From positions 992,001 to 1,056,000 of the forward strand of contig NZ_QQTY01000001.1 of assembly GCF_003670115.1 (NCBI RefSeq): 64,000 bases of DNA. The letters are read 5' to 3'. Under the pieces are notes generated by a model. The model saw only the letters and a list, made by a program, of their open reading frames with translations, was not told the DNA's origin and did not search any database. This DNA comes from Natronorubrum halophilum. Its GTDB lineage: Archaea > Halobacteriota > Halobacteria > Halobacteriales > Natrialbaceae. The stretch's first letter is position 1, and each line of letters starts with the position of its first letter. The translations under genes and the position numbers were made by a program. Below are positions 35,936 to 44,966 of this stretch, piece after piece.

Positions 35936-37363
35936 ATGGGACCAGATGCCACAGAATCGGATCGAAGCCTCGCCCGCGATATCGGTCCCCTCGGCGCGAT
36001 CGCCACCGTCGTCGCCGGGACGCTCGGGGCCGGGCTGTTCGTCACGCTCGGGACGGCCAGTTCGACGACGGGACCCAGCGTCATCCTGATCATCGCGCTG
36101 TCGGGAGTGATCGCGATGGCCATCGCGATCAACTACAGCTGGCTGGCGACGATCTTTCCCGCGGCCGGATCGACGTACTCGTACGTCACGCGAGTGTTTC
36201 GCAACCGCCTGTTCGGGTTCGTCGCGACGTGGTCGCTCTGGCTGGGGTACATGGCTGCCGTCTCCGTGCTCGCGCTCGGGTTCGGCAGCTACCTGCAGGT
36301 GTTTTACCCCGGCGTCGACCCGCAGTGGGCCGGGATCGTCCTGATCACCGTCCTGTTCGCCGTGAACATGCTCGGAGCCCGCAGATACAGCATCTCACAG
36401 AACATCATCTTCATCCTGCTGATCGTCTCGATACTGGTGCTTGTCGTTCCGGGAACGTTCACCGTCGAGGCCGGCAACTACACGCCGTTCTTCACCGGCG
36501 GGTTCGACGGCGCGCTCGCGGCCGCCGTCCCGCTGTTCTACGCCTACATCGGGATCGCCGTCGCGGGCGAGATCGGCGCCGAGGTCAAGAACCCCTCGAG
36601 AAATCTGCCGCTCGCGATGGCCGGCGGGACGCTCATCCTCATCGCCCTCTACATGTGGACCGCCGCGGTTATCTACGGCGTCGTCGGGGACTACACCGTC
36701 CTCGCGGGCTCTGACCGGCCGCTCTCGACCGCCGCGGAGACGTTCCTTCCGGTGAACGCGACCGCCATCGTCGGCATCGGCGGACTGCTGGCGACCGCCT
36801 CGAGCGTCCACGCCGTGATGGCCGCGGGGATCAAACTGCCGTACTGTTGGGCCTGGGACGAGGTGTTCTCGACGCGGTTTTCGGAGGTCAACGAGCGCTG
36901 GCGGACGCCCCACTGGTCGCTGTTCACCCTGTTTGCGGTCTCGGTCGGCCTGACCTTCTGGACGGGCGGGCTGGACCAGGTGATCGCAATCGCGACGTTC
37001 AGCTACCTGATCGCCTACGGGGCGACGTCGTTCACGGCGATGTACCTCTACCTCGAGCGGCCGGCGATGCGCGAAGAAGCGGCCTTCGATCCCGGCAGGT
37101 GGATCTTCGTTCCGGGGCTGCTCGGGCTCGGCGGCTGCGTGCTCTTGCTGTCCCAGGCCTACCAGGGATCGATGACGGTCTACGTCCCGTGGCTCGCGAT
37201 CGGGCTCGTCGTATTCGGCGCGTACTGGTACAGAGGCAAGCGCTCCGACACGGACGTCGACGCGATCCTCGATACGCTGCCGGGCGTCCCGACCGACGAG
37301 TACAGTCCCGCGATCGCCGACGAACCGACGGTGGCCGACGACGGAACACCCGCAGACGATTAA
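35936..37363 (+). CDS. APC-superfamily amino acid permease
   Basis: 475 residues from MGPDATESDRSL (ATG 35936; an ATG at 35921 adds five). Helix 1 carries the unwound substrate motif VVAGTLGAGLFVTLG. About 12 helices are visible, and helix 6 shows VPLFYAYIGIAVAGEIGAEVKNPSRNLPLA, the conserved APC loop. A hydrophilic tail follows. It probably imports an amino acid or derivative by proton or sodium symport; the neighbouring 5-oxoprolinase-type and M20 genes suggest oxoproline or an acylated amino acid (inference). Confidence 0.9.
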   Translation: MGPDATESDRSLARDIGPLGAIATVVAGTLGAGLFVTLGTASSTTGPSVILIIALSGVIAMAIAINYSWLATIFPAAGSTYSYVTRVFRNRLFGFVATWSLWLGYMAAVSVLALGFGSYLQVFYPGVDPQWAGIVLITVLFAVNMLGARRYSISQNIIFILLIVSILVLVVPGTFTVEAGNYTPFFTGGFDGALAAAVPLFYAYIGIAVAGEIGAEVKNPSRNLPLAMAGGTLILIALYMWTAAVIYGVVGDYTVLAGSDRPLSTAAETFLPVNATAIVGIGGLLATASSVHAVMAAGIKLPYCWAWDEVFSTRFSEVNERWRTPHWSLFTLFAVSVGLTFWTGGLDQVIAIATFSYLIAYGATSFTAMYLYLERPAMREEAAFDPGRWIFVPGLLGLGGCVLLLSQAYQGSMTVYVPWLAIGLVVFGAYWYRGKRSDTDVDAILDTLPGVPTDEYSPAIADEPTVADDGTPADD

Positions 37364-37387
37364 CGCGAGCGACCGAACACGCACACC

Positions 37388-38602
37388 ATGAGCAAACGCT
37401 CTCACACCCCGGCAGACGGTATCGACCACGACGAGACGATCGCGTTGCTACAGGATCTCGTCCGGATACGGAGTCCGTACTTCGAGGAGGCAGAAATCGT
37501 CGAGTTCGTCTACGACTGGCTCGAGCAGGAGGGACTCGACCCGGAGTACCAGCCGGTGAGCGAGCCCGAGATCACCGGCTACGAGGGGAACAACGTCCTC
37601 GCGCGGCTCGAAGGCACGGATCCCGACGCCCCGACGCTGCTGTTGAACGCCCACGTCGACACGGTCCAGTTGGTCGAGGGGTGGGACGAGGACCCGCTCT
37701 CGGGACGGCTCGAGGACGGGAAGTGCTACGGGCAGGGCGCTTGCGACATGAAAGGCGGGCTCGCGGCGGTGCTCGTCGCGTTCCGGGCGCTCGCGGACCT
37801 CGAGCTTCGAGGCGACGTCGTCCTCGCGGCGGTCGTCGACGAGGAAGGCCCCTACGGGCTCGGCGCGAATCAGCTGCTCAGGGACGGTATCACGGACGAG
37901 TGCGACGCGGCCATCGTTACCGAGCCCGGCCCGATCCTCGCCCAGTCGGAACTCGAGAATCCGGCGCTGTTGCTCGGGGCGCGCGGACGATTTCTCTACG
38001 ACATCACGGTTCGGGGACGCGCAGCCCACGGCTCGCAGCCCGAACGAGGACGGAACGCGGTGGTCGACGCCGGCGCGCTGGCCGGCGCGCTCGCGGCGAT
38101 GGACGTCGGCTCGCATCCGAAACTTGGCGACGGCTCTGTCTGTCCGCTATCGATCGAAGGCGGTGGGGAGACGCTCTCGGTCCCCGAGCGCTGTCGCCTG
38201 TTGGTCGACCGCCACGTGGTGATCGGCGAGGACGCCGACTCCGTGCTGGCCGACGCCGAGCGCGTCGTCGCCGATCTCGGTCTCGACTCGGCGGTCGAAG
38301 TCGGGTTCCGCGAGGCACCCGCGACAGACGTTCGCTACGGACCGTACGTCACTGACGAGAATCACCCGCTAGTGCGTTCCTTGCGGACGGCCGCCGAGTC
38401 GGTCGCGGGACGACCTCCCGCGATCGGGTACTTCTCGAGCGTGGGCGACTTCAACTACTTCGGCCACCGCGCGGGCCTCCCGACGGTGATCGTCGGCCCG
38501 GACGGCGAGAACATTCACGGTGCTGGCGAGTTCGTCTACACCGACGAGGTCGTCGAGGTAACCCGCATTCTGGTCGACGCGGTGGCCGAGTTCGCGGGGT
38601 AG
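37388..38602 (+). CDS. M20 family metallopeptidase / ArgE-DapE-like deacylase
   Basis: 404 residues, 24 bp after the permease. Zinc-site segments: LLNAHVDTVQ (first His and Asp), YGQGACDMKGGLAAVL (bridging Asp), VVDEEGPYGLGA (catalytic Glu pair) and the C-terminal IHGAGEFVY (last His). The dimerisation domain is inserted in the middle (about 190-310). It removes acyl groups from N-acyl amino acids or cleaves small peptides. Coupled to the permease it would process the imported substrate. Confidence 0.9.
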   Translation: MSKRSHTPADGIDHDETIALLQDLVRIRSPYFEEAEIVEFVYDWLEQEGLDPEYQPVSEPEITGYEGNNVLARLEGTDPDAPTLLLNAHVDTVQLVEGWDEDPLSGRLEDGKCYGQGACDMKGGLAAVLVAFRALADLELRGDVVLAAVVDEEGPYGLGANQLLRDGITDECDAAIVTEPGPILAQSELENPALLLGARGRFLYDITVRGRAAHGSQPERGRNAVVDAGALAGALAAMDVGSHPKLGDGSVCPLSIEGGGETLSVPERCRLLVDRHVVIGEDADSVLADAERVVADLGLDSAVEVGFREAPATDVRYGPYVTDENHPLVRSLRTAAESVAGRPPAIGYFSSVGDFNYFGHRAGLPTVIVGPDGENIHGAGEFVYTDEVVEVTRILVDAVAEFAG

Positions 38603-38668
38603 GTAATTACGGAACGGTCCCGTCGGCCGGTTCGCCCGTTCGAATCGCGGATCGAGTGGCCGAGGTCG

Positions 38669-38743
38669 CACATCCCCTCGCACGACGGGTACGATAGCCG
38701 TGCGATGGGTGTGCGATGGCTGTGAACACAGTTTCAGGTGGTA
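38669..38743. repeat. Repeat element C (diverged inverted repeat)
   Basis: Left arm 38669..38684 (CACATCCCCTCGCACG) pairs with right arm 38699..38713 (CGTGCGATGGGTGTG) around a 14-base loop. After an 11-base insertion the right side continues to ACAGTTTCAGGTGGTA, matching the GTTTCAGTTGCTA end of element A. It overlaps the stop codon of the Bat-like gene (38734-38736), as element A does for its neighbour. It sits between two convergent genes. Confidence 0.5.
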
Positions 38744-40734
38744 CCATCGGGCTCGTCGAGGATCGCTCCGACGAGTTTCTTCTGGGCCGCTCGAAGGTGT
38801 TCGTGAAACGTCGCCGGCGTCACCTCCATCGCGGCCGCGACCTCCTCGCCCGAACTGTGCCGGGGCCACTCGAAGTAGCCGCCGTAGTAGGCCGTCTCGA
38901 GGGCCGTTCGCTGGCGATCGGTCAACGCCTCCGCCAGGCGATTCTGGAGTCGGTCGATCGATTCGCTCGAGGTGGAAATCTGTCTCCGGGCGACGGTCCG
39001 CGTACCGGAGTAGACGTCCACGATCTCGTCTACGACGGCACGGATGTCGGTCCCGGTGGGGAAGTGGACCGTCGTAGTGTACTCGCCGTCGTGGATGGCG
39101 GCCGCCTCGACGTAGCCGCCGTAGGCGTCGACGACGCCGAACATCGGTGGGTCGGTGATGGACAGTTCGAACGTCACGTCGCCGGCCGACCGATCGATCA
39201 CCGTCACCTCGTTCCAGTGGGGGACACACTCGACGAGTTCCTCGACCAGTGGAAGGGTCTCGGCGTCCGTCGTTCCGTACTCGAGATAGCGCTCGTCGTC
39301 GATCCGGATGACGCGATCGAACCAGACCGAATGACCGGTCATCGAGGGCGCGTCGAACATCTCGACGGCGTCGTCGATGACGAGTTCGAGTTCGATCACG
39401 TCGTCGCCGAGCAACACGCGTTTGCGCTCGAGGGCGGCGATCGCGTGCCCCAGAATTTCGCCGAGTTGGCCGACGACGTCTCGTTCCTCGTCCGTGAACG
39501 CGTTTCGGCGCGCACTCGTGACGCCGAGAACGCCGTACAGGACGCTATCGTGCGTGATCGGAATCGCCGCGGCCGACCTGTAGCCGTGCTCGCGGGCGTC
39601 CTCGTGCCAGGGCTCGAACGACGGGTCCTCGAGCACGTCGTTCGAGACCTGTATCGTCTCGGTTCGGATGGCCGTACCCGCCGGACCGCGCCCGGCCGAA
39701 TCGTCGGAATCTATCGAGAGCGGGATCGACTCGACGTAGCCGTCGACCCCCGCTTCGACGCGGTGAGAGACCGTGTTCGTCTTGGTATCGACGTCCGCGA
39801 TGAACGCGAACTCGTAGGACGGCGAGTCTGCCAACGACTCGCACGTGGCTCGCTCGAGGTGGTCCCGCGTCGAGCCGTTGACGATCGCATCGTTGATCTC
39901 GCGGACGACACCGTTGACGTGATCGAGCGCGGCCAGCCGTTCGCGGTGGTGTTCGAGTTGCCGTTCGCGCTGTCGGGCGTCGGTGACGTCCCGCAGGATC
40001 GAGAGATGTACGCCGGGCAACACGTCGGCGACGGAGTTGTACTCGACGACGCGTTCCGTCCCGTCCGGCCGGACCAGCGAGAACGAGCCGCGAAGCCGTC
40101 CCCGCTCGAGGAACTCCTCCCAGGCCGATTCGAGGTCGTGATCGTCGTGGATGAACTCCGCGAGCGAGCGGCCGCGCAGTTCCGATCGCTCGAGACCGAT
40201 CAACTCGCTTGCGGCCGGGTTGGCGGCGGATATCTCGTCATCATCGGCGACGAGGATCGCGTCGTGTGCGTCTTCGAAGATCGACCGGAGCCGTCTGTTT
40301 TCCTCTTCGAGCCGTCGTTTGCGCCGTTTGCGCTCGGTGACGTCGGAGACGACCACCGTCACGCCCGACTCGTCGGGGTAACATCGCGCCTCGAGCCAGC
40401 GGCCGGTGGGCTCGTGACGGTCCACGGCGGTGACCGGGTGCTGGCGCTCGAGGGCGGACTCGTGCGTCTCGCGAAAGAGCGACTCGAGGCCCTCGATCAC
40501 GGACTCGAGCGACGCGGATCCATCGGCTCGATCGGGTTCGGTGGCTCCGTCAGTTTCGTCGCCGGCAGACCGCTCGAGTAGGGCCCTGACTCGATCGTTG
40601 ACGGACGTATACTGCAGTTCAGCGTCGAGCGTGTAGACGGCGTCGTAGACGCGGTCGAACGCGCTCTCGGGATCGACGCACCGATCGACCGTCGCCTCGG
40701 GTTCGGTCTCACTCGCTCGACGCTCATCTCCCAT
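38734..40734 (-). CDS. PAS-PAS-GAF bacterio-opsin-activator-type regulator
   Basis: 666 residues. PAS 1 (about 22-130, ending VVVSDVTERKRRKRRLEEENRRL), PAS 2 (about 145-270, with DDHDLESAWEEFLERGRLRG and ILRDVTDARQRERQLE), a GAF domain (about 285-440, YRSAAAIPITHDSVLYGVLGV), the Bat middle domain (about 450-600) and HTH_10 (about 607-655, LTDRQRTALETAYYGGYFEWPRHSSGEEVAAAMEV). It senses a small molecule, redox or light cue and binds DNA directly. Starts at MGDERRASE; a leaderless TATA box lies upstream. Confidence 0.92.
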   Translation of the reverse strand: MGDERRASETEPEATVDRCVDPESAFDRVYDAVYTLDAELQYTSVNDRVRALLERSAGDETDGATEPDRADGSASLESVIEGLESLFRETHESALERQHPVTAVDRHEPTGRWLEARCYPDESGVTVVVSDVTERKRRKRRLEEENRRLRSIFEDAHDAILVADDDEISAANPAASELIGLERSELRGRSLAEFIHDDHDLESAWEEFLERGRLRGSFSLVRPDGTERVVEYNSVADVLPGVHLSILRDVTDARQRERQLEHHRERLAALDHVNGVVREINDAIVNGSTRDHLERATCESLADSPSYEFAFIADVDTKTNTVSHRVEAGVDGYVESIPLSIDSDDSAGRGPAGTAIRTETIQVSNDVLEDPSFEPWHEDAREHGYRSAAAIPITHDSVLYGVLGVTSARRNAFTDEERDVVGQLGEILGHAIAALERKRVLLGDDVIELELVIDDAVEMFDAPSMTGHSVWFDRVIRIDDERYLEYGTTDAETLPLVEELVECVPHWNEVTVIDRSAGDVTFELSITDPPMFGVVDAYGGYVEAAAIHDGEYTTTVHFPTGTDIRAVVDEIVDVYSGTRTVARRQISTSSESIDRLQNRLAEALTDRQRTALETAYYGGYFEWPRHSSGEEVAAAMEVTPATFHEHLRAAQKKLVGAILDEPDGTT

Positions 40735-40757
40735 ATGGGTACCCTGAGAGTCGGTCT

Positions 40758-40766
40758 CAATAAACG
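40758..40766 (-). promoter_or_regulatory. TATA box of the PAS-GAF regulator gene
   Basis: GTTTATTGA on the minus strand is centred about 28 bp upstream of ATG 40734. Confidence 0.55.
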
Positions 40767-40829
40767 TAGTGGGTAACGCGGTCTTTCGAACGCACGAGCG
40801 CGATCAGCGGCCGTTACGACTGTCGTCCG

Positions 40830-41483
40830 TCATTCGACAGCGTCGTGACCGGTACCGATATCGACCGTCCGAATCAAGTCCGCGATCGTCTCCCGGTCAC
40901 GCTCCGGATCGGCGTCGAGGCCGACTCTCGGTTCGTCCGCATCCGTCGTCCCGTCCCCGTCAGCGACGGGAGCACAGTCCTCGAGCGGCAGCGTTCCCCC
41001 GGCCATTCCGTAGCTCGTTTCGGTCGGCCAGACGGCGACGTGGGCCTCCGCGTCGAGCCGGTCGCCGCCGGACGCCGTCAGTTCGGACTCGACGGGAAAA
41101 CCCGCGTCGAGTACGAACCACGCGCCCGCCGCTCCGTTCGTCGCCTCGAACTCGAGCGTGTTCCGCGTCCCCTCGACGGTTACCCCCTCGCTCTCGAGGG
41201 TGTCGACGAACTGGGCCTTCGCTTTCGGCGCTGCCGTCGAGAAAAACGACCCCGGCGAGATGCCGAGGTCCGAGAGGGACGGAGAAACCGTCATCGTGAC
41301 CGCGAACAGCGAACGGATCGGGATCTCACTCGCGGAGATCGCCGAGAGTCGCTCGGCCCGGTCGATCGGTTCGTACAGCGTCGTCTCGGCGGTGACCGAG
41401 GCGAGCAACACGCTCGATTCAGCGGTACGTGTTCCGATCGGTTGCCACGACTCGGCCAACGACTCCGGCAGGTCGGACGTCAT
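40830..41483 (-). CDS. Hypothetical haloarchaeal protein
   Basis: 217 residues, no signal peptide or membrane segment. The first half (TRTAESSVLLASVTAETTLYEPIDRAERL, TMTVSPSLSDLGISPGSFFSTAAPKAKAQFVDTLES) is beta-rich with conserved-looking turns. The C-terminal third is acidic and probably flexible (VADGDGTTDADEPRVGLDADPERDRE). I recognise no family. It is transcribed in the same direction as the Tfx gene, 77 bp downstream of it. Confidence 0.7.
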   Translation of the reverse strand: MTSDLPESLAESWQPIGTRTAESSVLLASVTAETTLYEPIDRAERLSAISASEIPIRSLFAVTMTVSPSLSDLGISPGSFFSTAAPKAKAQFVDTLESEGVTVEGTRNTLEFEATNGAAGAWFVLDAGFPVESELTASGGDRLDAEAHVAVWPTETSYGMAGGTLPLEDCAPVADGDGTTDADEPRVGLDADPERDRETIADLIRTVDIGTGHDAVE

Positions 41484-41560
41484 CGCTCTCGCGTACGCGA
41501 CCGTCGCCTTTCGGTCTGCCGATCCGATAGCGGGCGTTGTGAGAGAGTCGGTACGGGTCG

Positions 41561-42019
41561 TTACTCCTGGTGGCGCACGCGAACCATCCCGTCGGAGGTA
41601 ACCCCGACGATCAGCGGCATTGCGACCTCGCGACCGGAGACCGCACGGCCCGCGGCGTCACTTACGACCTTCATCAGGTCCGGTGCGGTGTGATCGACCT
41701 TGACGCCCTTCTCGTCGCAGGCCTCGTAGACGAGCTGTGGAACGTCGTAGAGGTCGGTTCCGGCGGGGACGCGGACGCGAACCGGGGCCCGGAGCGCCTC
41801 CGCGAAGGCGACCGTCTCGCGAGCCTTCTCGAGATTCTCGCGCGCGCTCGACTCGACCGAGGAGACGTTCGCCCTCGAGGTGCCGAGTGACTCGGCGATG
41901 TCGGCCTGTGACACGCCGCGTTCGCGCAACGTGAGGACCTGCGCCTGTCGGTAGGTCAGCACGCTCGTCTCCGGCTCGAATCCGATTTCCGCGAGTAACT
42001 CCTCTACCTCGTCGATCAC
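41561..42019 (-). CDS. Tfx family DNA-binding protein
   Basis: 152 residues from GTG 42019. The N-terminal helix-turn-helix VLTYRQAQVLTLRERGVSQADIAESLGTSRANVSSVESSARENLEKARETVAF matches archaeal Tfx, first seen as a DNA-binding protein near methanogen formylmethanofuran dehydrogenase genes. The C-half (about 70-150) is an alpha/beta domain with DLYDVPQLVYEACDEKGVKVDHT. A 16-codon open frame (42016..42066) ends with its TGA overlapping this GTG. Confidence 0.85.
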   Translation of the reverse strand: MIDEVEELLAEIGFEPETSVLTYRQAQVLTLRERGVSQADIAESLGTSRANVSSVESSARENLEKARETVAFAEALRAPVRVRVPAGTDLYDVPQLVYEACDEKGVKVDHTAPDLMKVVSDAAGRAVSGREVAMPLIVGVTSDGMVRVRHQE

Positions 42020-42066
42020 GGCGACCGCCTCCGCTCCCGATCGGCTTCGGTGTCGCGTGCGCTCAT
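42016..42066 (-). other. Possible 16-codon leader ORF upstream of tfx
   Basis: ATG at 42066 opens a frame of 16 codons (MSARDTEADRERRRSP) ending at TGA 42016-42018, which overlaps the tfx GTG start in GTGA. The spacing would fit translational coupling. It could equally be the real gene N-terminus shifted by a sequencing error; there is no independent evidence it is made. Confidence 0.3.
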
Positions 42067-42296
42067 ACGAGTAGCTAAGACGGCGACGGGATCAAAGCTT
42101 CGCCGGTCCGGTCTCGAGCCCGGTTCCATCTCGCGGGAGGGAAACCGGTTGCGTACGGCCCGCTGCACCGTCGTCGTCGTTCATCGCTAGTGGAGACGCG
42201 TCGAACGGTCCGTCGGTCCGTGACGTGACGGGCGGACCTCGCCTCGAGCGAGTCACAGGACGAAGATCGTAGAACGGAAGCGAAGACGGCCGCGAT

Positions 42297-43298
42297 TCAG
42301 TATTCGAGTTCCCACCGCTTCTCGTCCATCGCGGCGAGTTCGTCGACGACGCCGGCGGCGAGCCGATACGTCGCCCCGTCACGGACGACGGTTCCCGCCC
42401 GTTCCAAGTGCTCGAGGTGGGCGTAGGACTCACCGGGGCCGTGAAGAATGTGGATGCTCTCGAGGTCGCCGAACAGGTCGTCGCTGACCGTCCAGGTGTC
42501 GCAGGGCCCCTTTCGGTCCAGCGCGTCGAGCACCCGCCAGGACCGTTCCTCGTGGTGGTCGATGATGTACTGCGCCCGATCGGCCGGATCGTCGATCGGG
42601 TCGCGGTGGCCCGGCCACGCCCGGTCGTAGTCGGCGTCGACGATCCGCCGGAGCGCCCGGAGATACTTCTCGAGCGGGTTGTCGACGCGGACGTCCGCGC
42701 CGCCGACGTTCGGGGTGTACACCGGAAGCAAGGCGTCGCCCGAGACGACCTCTCGGGGGGCATCGCCCCTACCGCCCGAGAGTTCGAACATGCAGAGTCC
42801 GGCGGCGTGACCCGAAGCGTGGACGACCTCGAGTTCGGTCCCGTTGACCGAGAACGAGTCGCCGTCCTCGAACGGAGTCACGCTCGGGGACTCCGTCGTC
42901 GCCTCTCCGTCGGCCATGAACTCGAGCAGCACCGCCCGTTTGTCCTCGGGCATCCCCCACTGTTCGAAATACCGCTCCTGTAACTCGTGTAGCTCCGCCC
43001 ACGCGTCCTCGTCCCCCGCCACGAGCGCCGCGTCGGCGGCGTGAACGCAGACCTCTGCGTCGCTTTCGACCTGAATCGTTCCGGCCAGGCCGGTGTGGTC
43101 GCCGTGCCAGTGCGTGAGAAAGATCCGATCGACGTCGGCCAGACCGAGACCTCGCTCGTCGAACGCCGCCTCGAGTTGCTCGCGGGTCGTCTCCATCCAG
43201 TCGCCGGTATCGATCAGTACCGTCTCTGCCCCGTCCGCGAAGAGGTACGCATTGTTGTCGCCTTCGAACGCCGAATTAGACAGGGAAATTCGCTCCAT
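42297..43298 (-). CDS. MBL-fold metallo-hydrolase
   Basis: 333 residues from MERISLSNSAFEG. Metallo-beta-lactamase motif TLTHWHGDHTG appears here as FLTHWHGDHTGLAGT (about 56-70), with later ligands VVHASGHAAGLC, VVSGDALLP and AWPGHRDPIDD. The C-terminal winged-helix-like extension (SIHILHGPGESYAHLEHLERAGTVVRDGATYRLA) is typical of the glyoxalase II/LACTB2-like group. It hydrolyses an ester, thioester or lactone; the substrate is unknown. N-terminal EGDNNAYLFADG fits the family. Confidence 0.9.
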   Translation of the reverse strand: MERISLSNSAFEGDNNAYLFADGAETVLIDTGDWMETTREQLEAAFDERGLGLADVDRIFLTHWHGDHTGLAGTIQVESDAEVCVHAADAALVAGDEDAWAELHELQERYFEQWGMPEDKRAVLLEFMADGEATTESPSVTPFEDGDSFSVNGTELEVVHASGHAAGLCMFELSGGRGDAPREVVSGDALLPVYTPNVGGADVRVDNPLEKYLRALRRIVDADYDRAWPGHRDPIDDPADRAQYIIDHHEERSWRVLDALDRKGPCDTWTVSDDLFGDLESIHILHGPGESYAHLEHLERAGTVVRDGATYRLAAGVVDELAAMDEKRWELEY

Positions 43299-43481
43299 GA
43301 GAGTATACCGCACATCAACTGCGAAAACTGTTGCGAGAGGGACGAGCGCATGCGCCGTATCGGTCCGGTAGCAGTTCGCAGGTGAAGGAATCCAAAATCC
43401 GCGCCTCGTCGGAGCGAAACGGGCGATCCATCGAGAGTGCTCCGCTGACTGTCCACTCGGCGGGAAGGCACTCGAGTCGGA

Positions 43482-43967
43482 CTACGAGCCCCAGAAGTTA
43501 TCGCGACTGCCGAGTCGTTCGCGCTGCTGTTTCGTGCCCGTCTCGTCCTCGTCGTCGGCCTCGTCGTTATCGCTGGCCGCAGCGGCATCGTCGTTGCTGT
43601 CCGAAGCCGCGTCGTCATCGTCCTCGTCCGACTCCATCGGCAGCAACTCGAGTTCTTCTGCACGCGCGTGGTTGCTGTGAACGCGGACGATTTCGACGCG
43701 AGCACGGGCCTCCGGGAGGACGCCGTCGACCATCACGATGAACCCGTCCTCGGTTCGGCCGACGCCGGCCCCGCTTTCGTGCATGTCGACGACGTCGACG
43801 ACGACCTCCTCGCCCTGTTTGACGGGCTGGGTTTTGAGGTCGTTGATCGGCTGGCTGTAGTGGTTACACCACTCTTTGCCGCCTCGATCACCGTAGTGTT
43901 GACACCCCATTCCAGAGATCCGTTCAGAAAAGCTCGGACAGTCGTCGGCAAGCGGACAGTCTGCCAT
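43482..43967 (-). CDS. TRAM domain protein with N-terminal four-Cys cluster
   Basis: 161 residues from MADCPLADDCPS. Cys4, Cys10, Cys22 and Cys34, with nearby His24 and His36, could bind zinc or an Fe-S cluster. A TRAM domain follows (about 48-106: VKQGEEVVVDVVDMHESGAGVGRTEDGFIVMVDG...), an RNA-binding fold shared with tRNA-modifying enzymes. The tail is strongly acidic with Asp/Ser repeats and a final KQQRERLGSRDNFWGS. Stand-alone TRAM proteins of archaea act as RNA chaperones; the Cys part is extra here. Confidence 0.82.
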   Translation of the reverse strand: MADCPLADDCPSFSERISGMGCQHYGDRGGKEWCNHYSQPINDLKTQPVKQGEEVVVDVVDMHESGAGVGRTEDGFIVMVDGVLPEARARVEIVRVHSNHARAEELELLPMESDEDDDDAASDSNDDAAAASDNDEADDEDETGTKQQRERLGSRDNFWGS

Positions 43968-44143
43968 ACGGCGTACTACCAGTGGCGTCGTTAAACCGTT
44001 TCCGTCTCGAAGATCGAACAGCCGCTCAAATAAAACGCTGGTAATATTTTGCCGGCATATCTGGCAGTTGCGTAATGGAAAACGAGAAAGTATGCGAAGA
44101 ATGGTAAATAAACGCGATCCATGAGACGGCCCGTTTCGAAAAG

Positions 44144-44149
44144 GTTTAC
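44144..44149 (+). promoter_or_regulatory. TATA-like box of the etfBA operon
   Basis: GTTTAC lies about 26 bp upstream of the ATG at 44172, in a gap with AT-rich stretches. Confidence 0.4.
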
Positions 44150-44171
44150 GGTACGGACGTAGCAGTGATAG

Positions 44172-44966
44172 ATGATGAAAATCCTCGTTACGGTCAAAGA
44201 AGTCGCGACCGTCGAAGACGAGTTCGAGATCGAGGGCACTGAAATCGCCAGCCAGTACCTCGGTGCCGACCTCAACGAGTGGGATGACTACGCCATCGAA
44301 GAGGCCGTCCAGCTTCAGGAGGACGGCATCGCCGACGAAGTCGTCACGGTCACCATCGGCCCTGAAGAGTGCGAACAAACTATCCGTCAGGCGCTCGCCA
44401 AGGGTGCCGACCGTGCCGTCCGCGTCTGGGACGACTCACTCGAGGGCGTCGATCTGCTCGACGTCAACGCGAAGACGGAGATTCTGAGCGGCGTCGTCGA
44501 AGCAGAGGACCCCGATCTCGTCCTTACAGGCGTCCAGGCCGGCGACGACAGCTTCGCCGCGACCGGCGTCTCCCTGGCCGAAGAGATCGGCGCACAGTGG
44601 GGAGCCGTCGTCAACCACCTGGAGCACGAGTTCGACGACGACCTCGCCTCCGTCCGGCGCGAACTCGAGGGGGGCGTCGAGGAGCTGACAGAGATCGAAC
44701 TGCCGGCGGTCCTGACGATCCAGACGGGGATCAACGAGCCGCGCTACGCGAGTCTGCGCGGCATCCGTCAGGCCCAGCGCAAGGAACTCGACGTCCAGAC
44801 GCTCGCCGACCTCGGCGTCGACGAGAGCGCGATCGACGCCGAACTCACCCTGACGGACATGTACGAGCCGGAAAGCGAGAGCGACGTGACGATCTGGGAG
44901 GGCAGCGCCGAGGAGACGGCCGCGGAGTTGGGTGACCTGCTCCGCGACAAGGGGGTGGCACCATGA
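44172..44966 (+). CDS. etfB: Electron transfer flavoprotein beta subunit
   Basis: 264 residues; two adjacent ATGs (44172 and 44175). ETF-beta features: KILVTVKEV at the start, LNEWDDYAIEEAVQL, VTVTIGPEECEQTIRQALAKGADRAVRV, VLTGVQAGDDSFAATG and LPAVLTIQTGINEPRYASLRGIRQAQRKEL (the ETF signature). It forms a dimer with the alpha subunit and carries electrons from acyl-CoA or other dehydrogenases to the quinone pool. Its stop overlaps the etfA start by four bases. Confidence 0.95.
   Translation: MMKILVTVKEVATVEDEFEIEGTEIASQYLGADLNEWDDYAIEEAVQLQEDGIADEVVTVTIGPEECEQTIRQALAKGADRAVRVWDDSLEGVDLLDVNAKTEILSGVVEAEDPDLVLTGVQAGDDSFAATGVSLAEEIGAQWGAVVNHLEHEFDDDLASVRRELEGGVEELTEIELPAVLTIQTGINEPRYASLRGIRQAQRKELDVQTLADLGVDESAIDAELTLTDMYEPESESDVTIWEGSAEETAAELGDLLRDKGVAP

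Noticed and set aside
34829-37363. 844-codon frame extending the APC permease upstream
   Set aside because: The extension crosses two promoters and the HTH-10 gene; the permease proper starts near 35936.
38630-38660. GTTCGAATC motif resembling a tRNA T-loop
   Set aside because: No acceptor, D or anticodon stems can be built around it.
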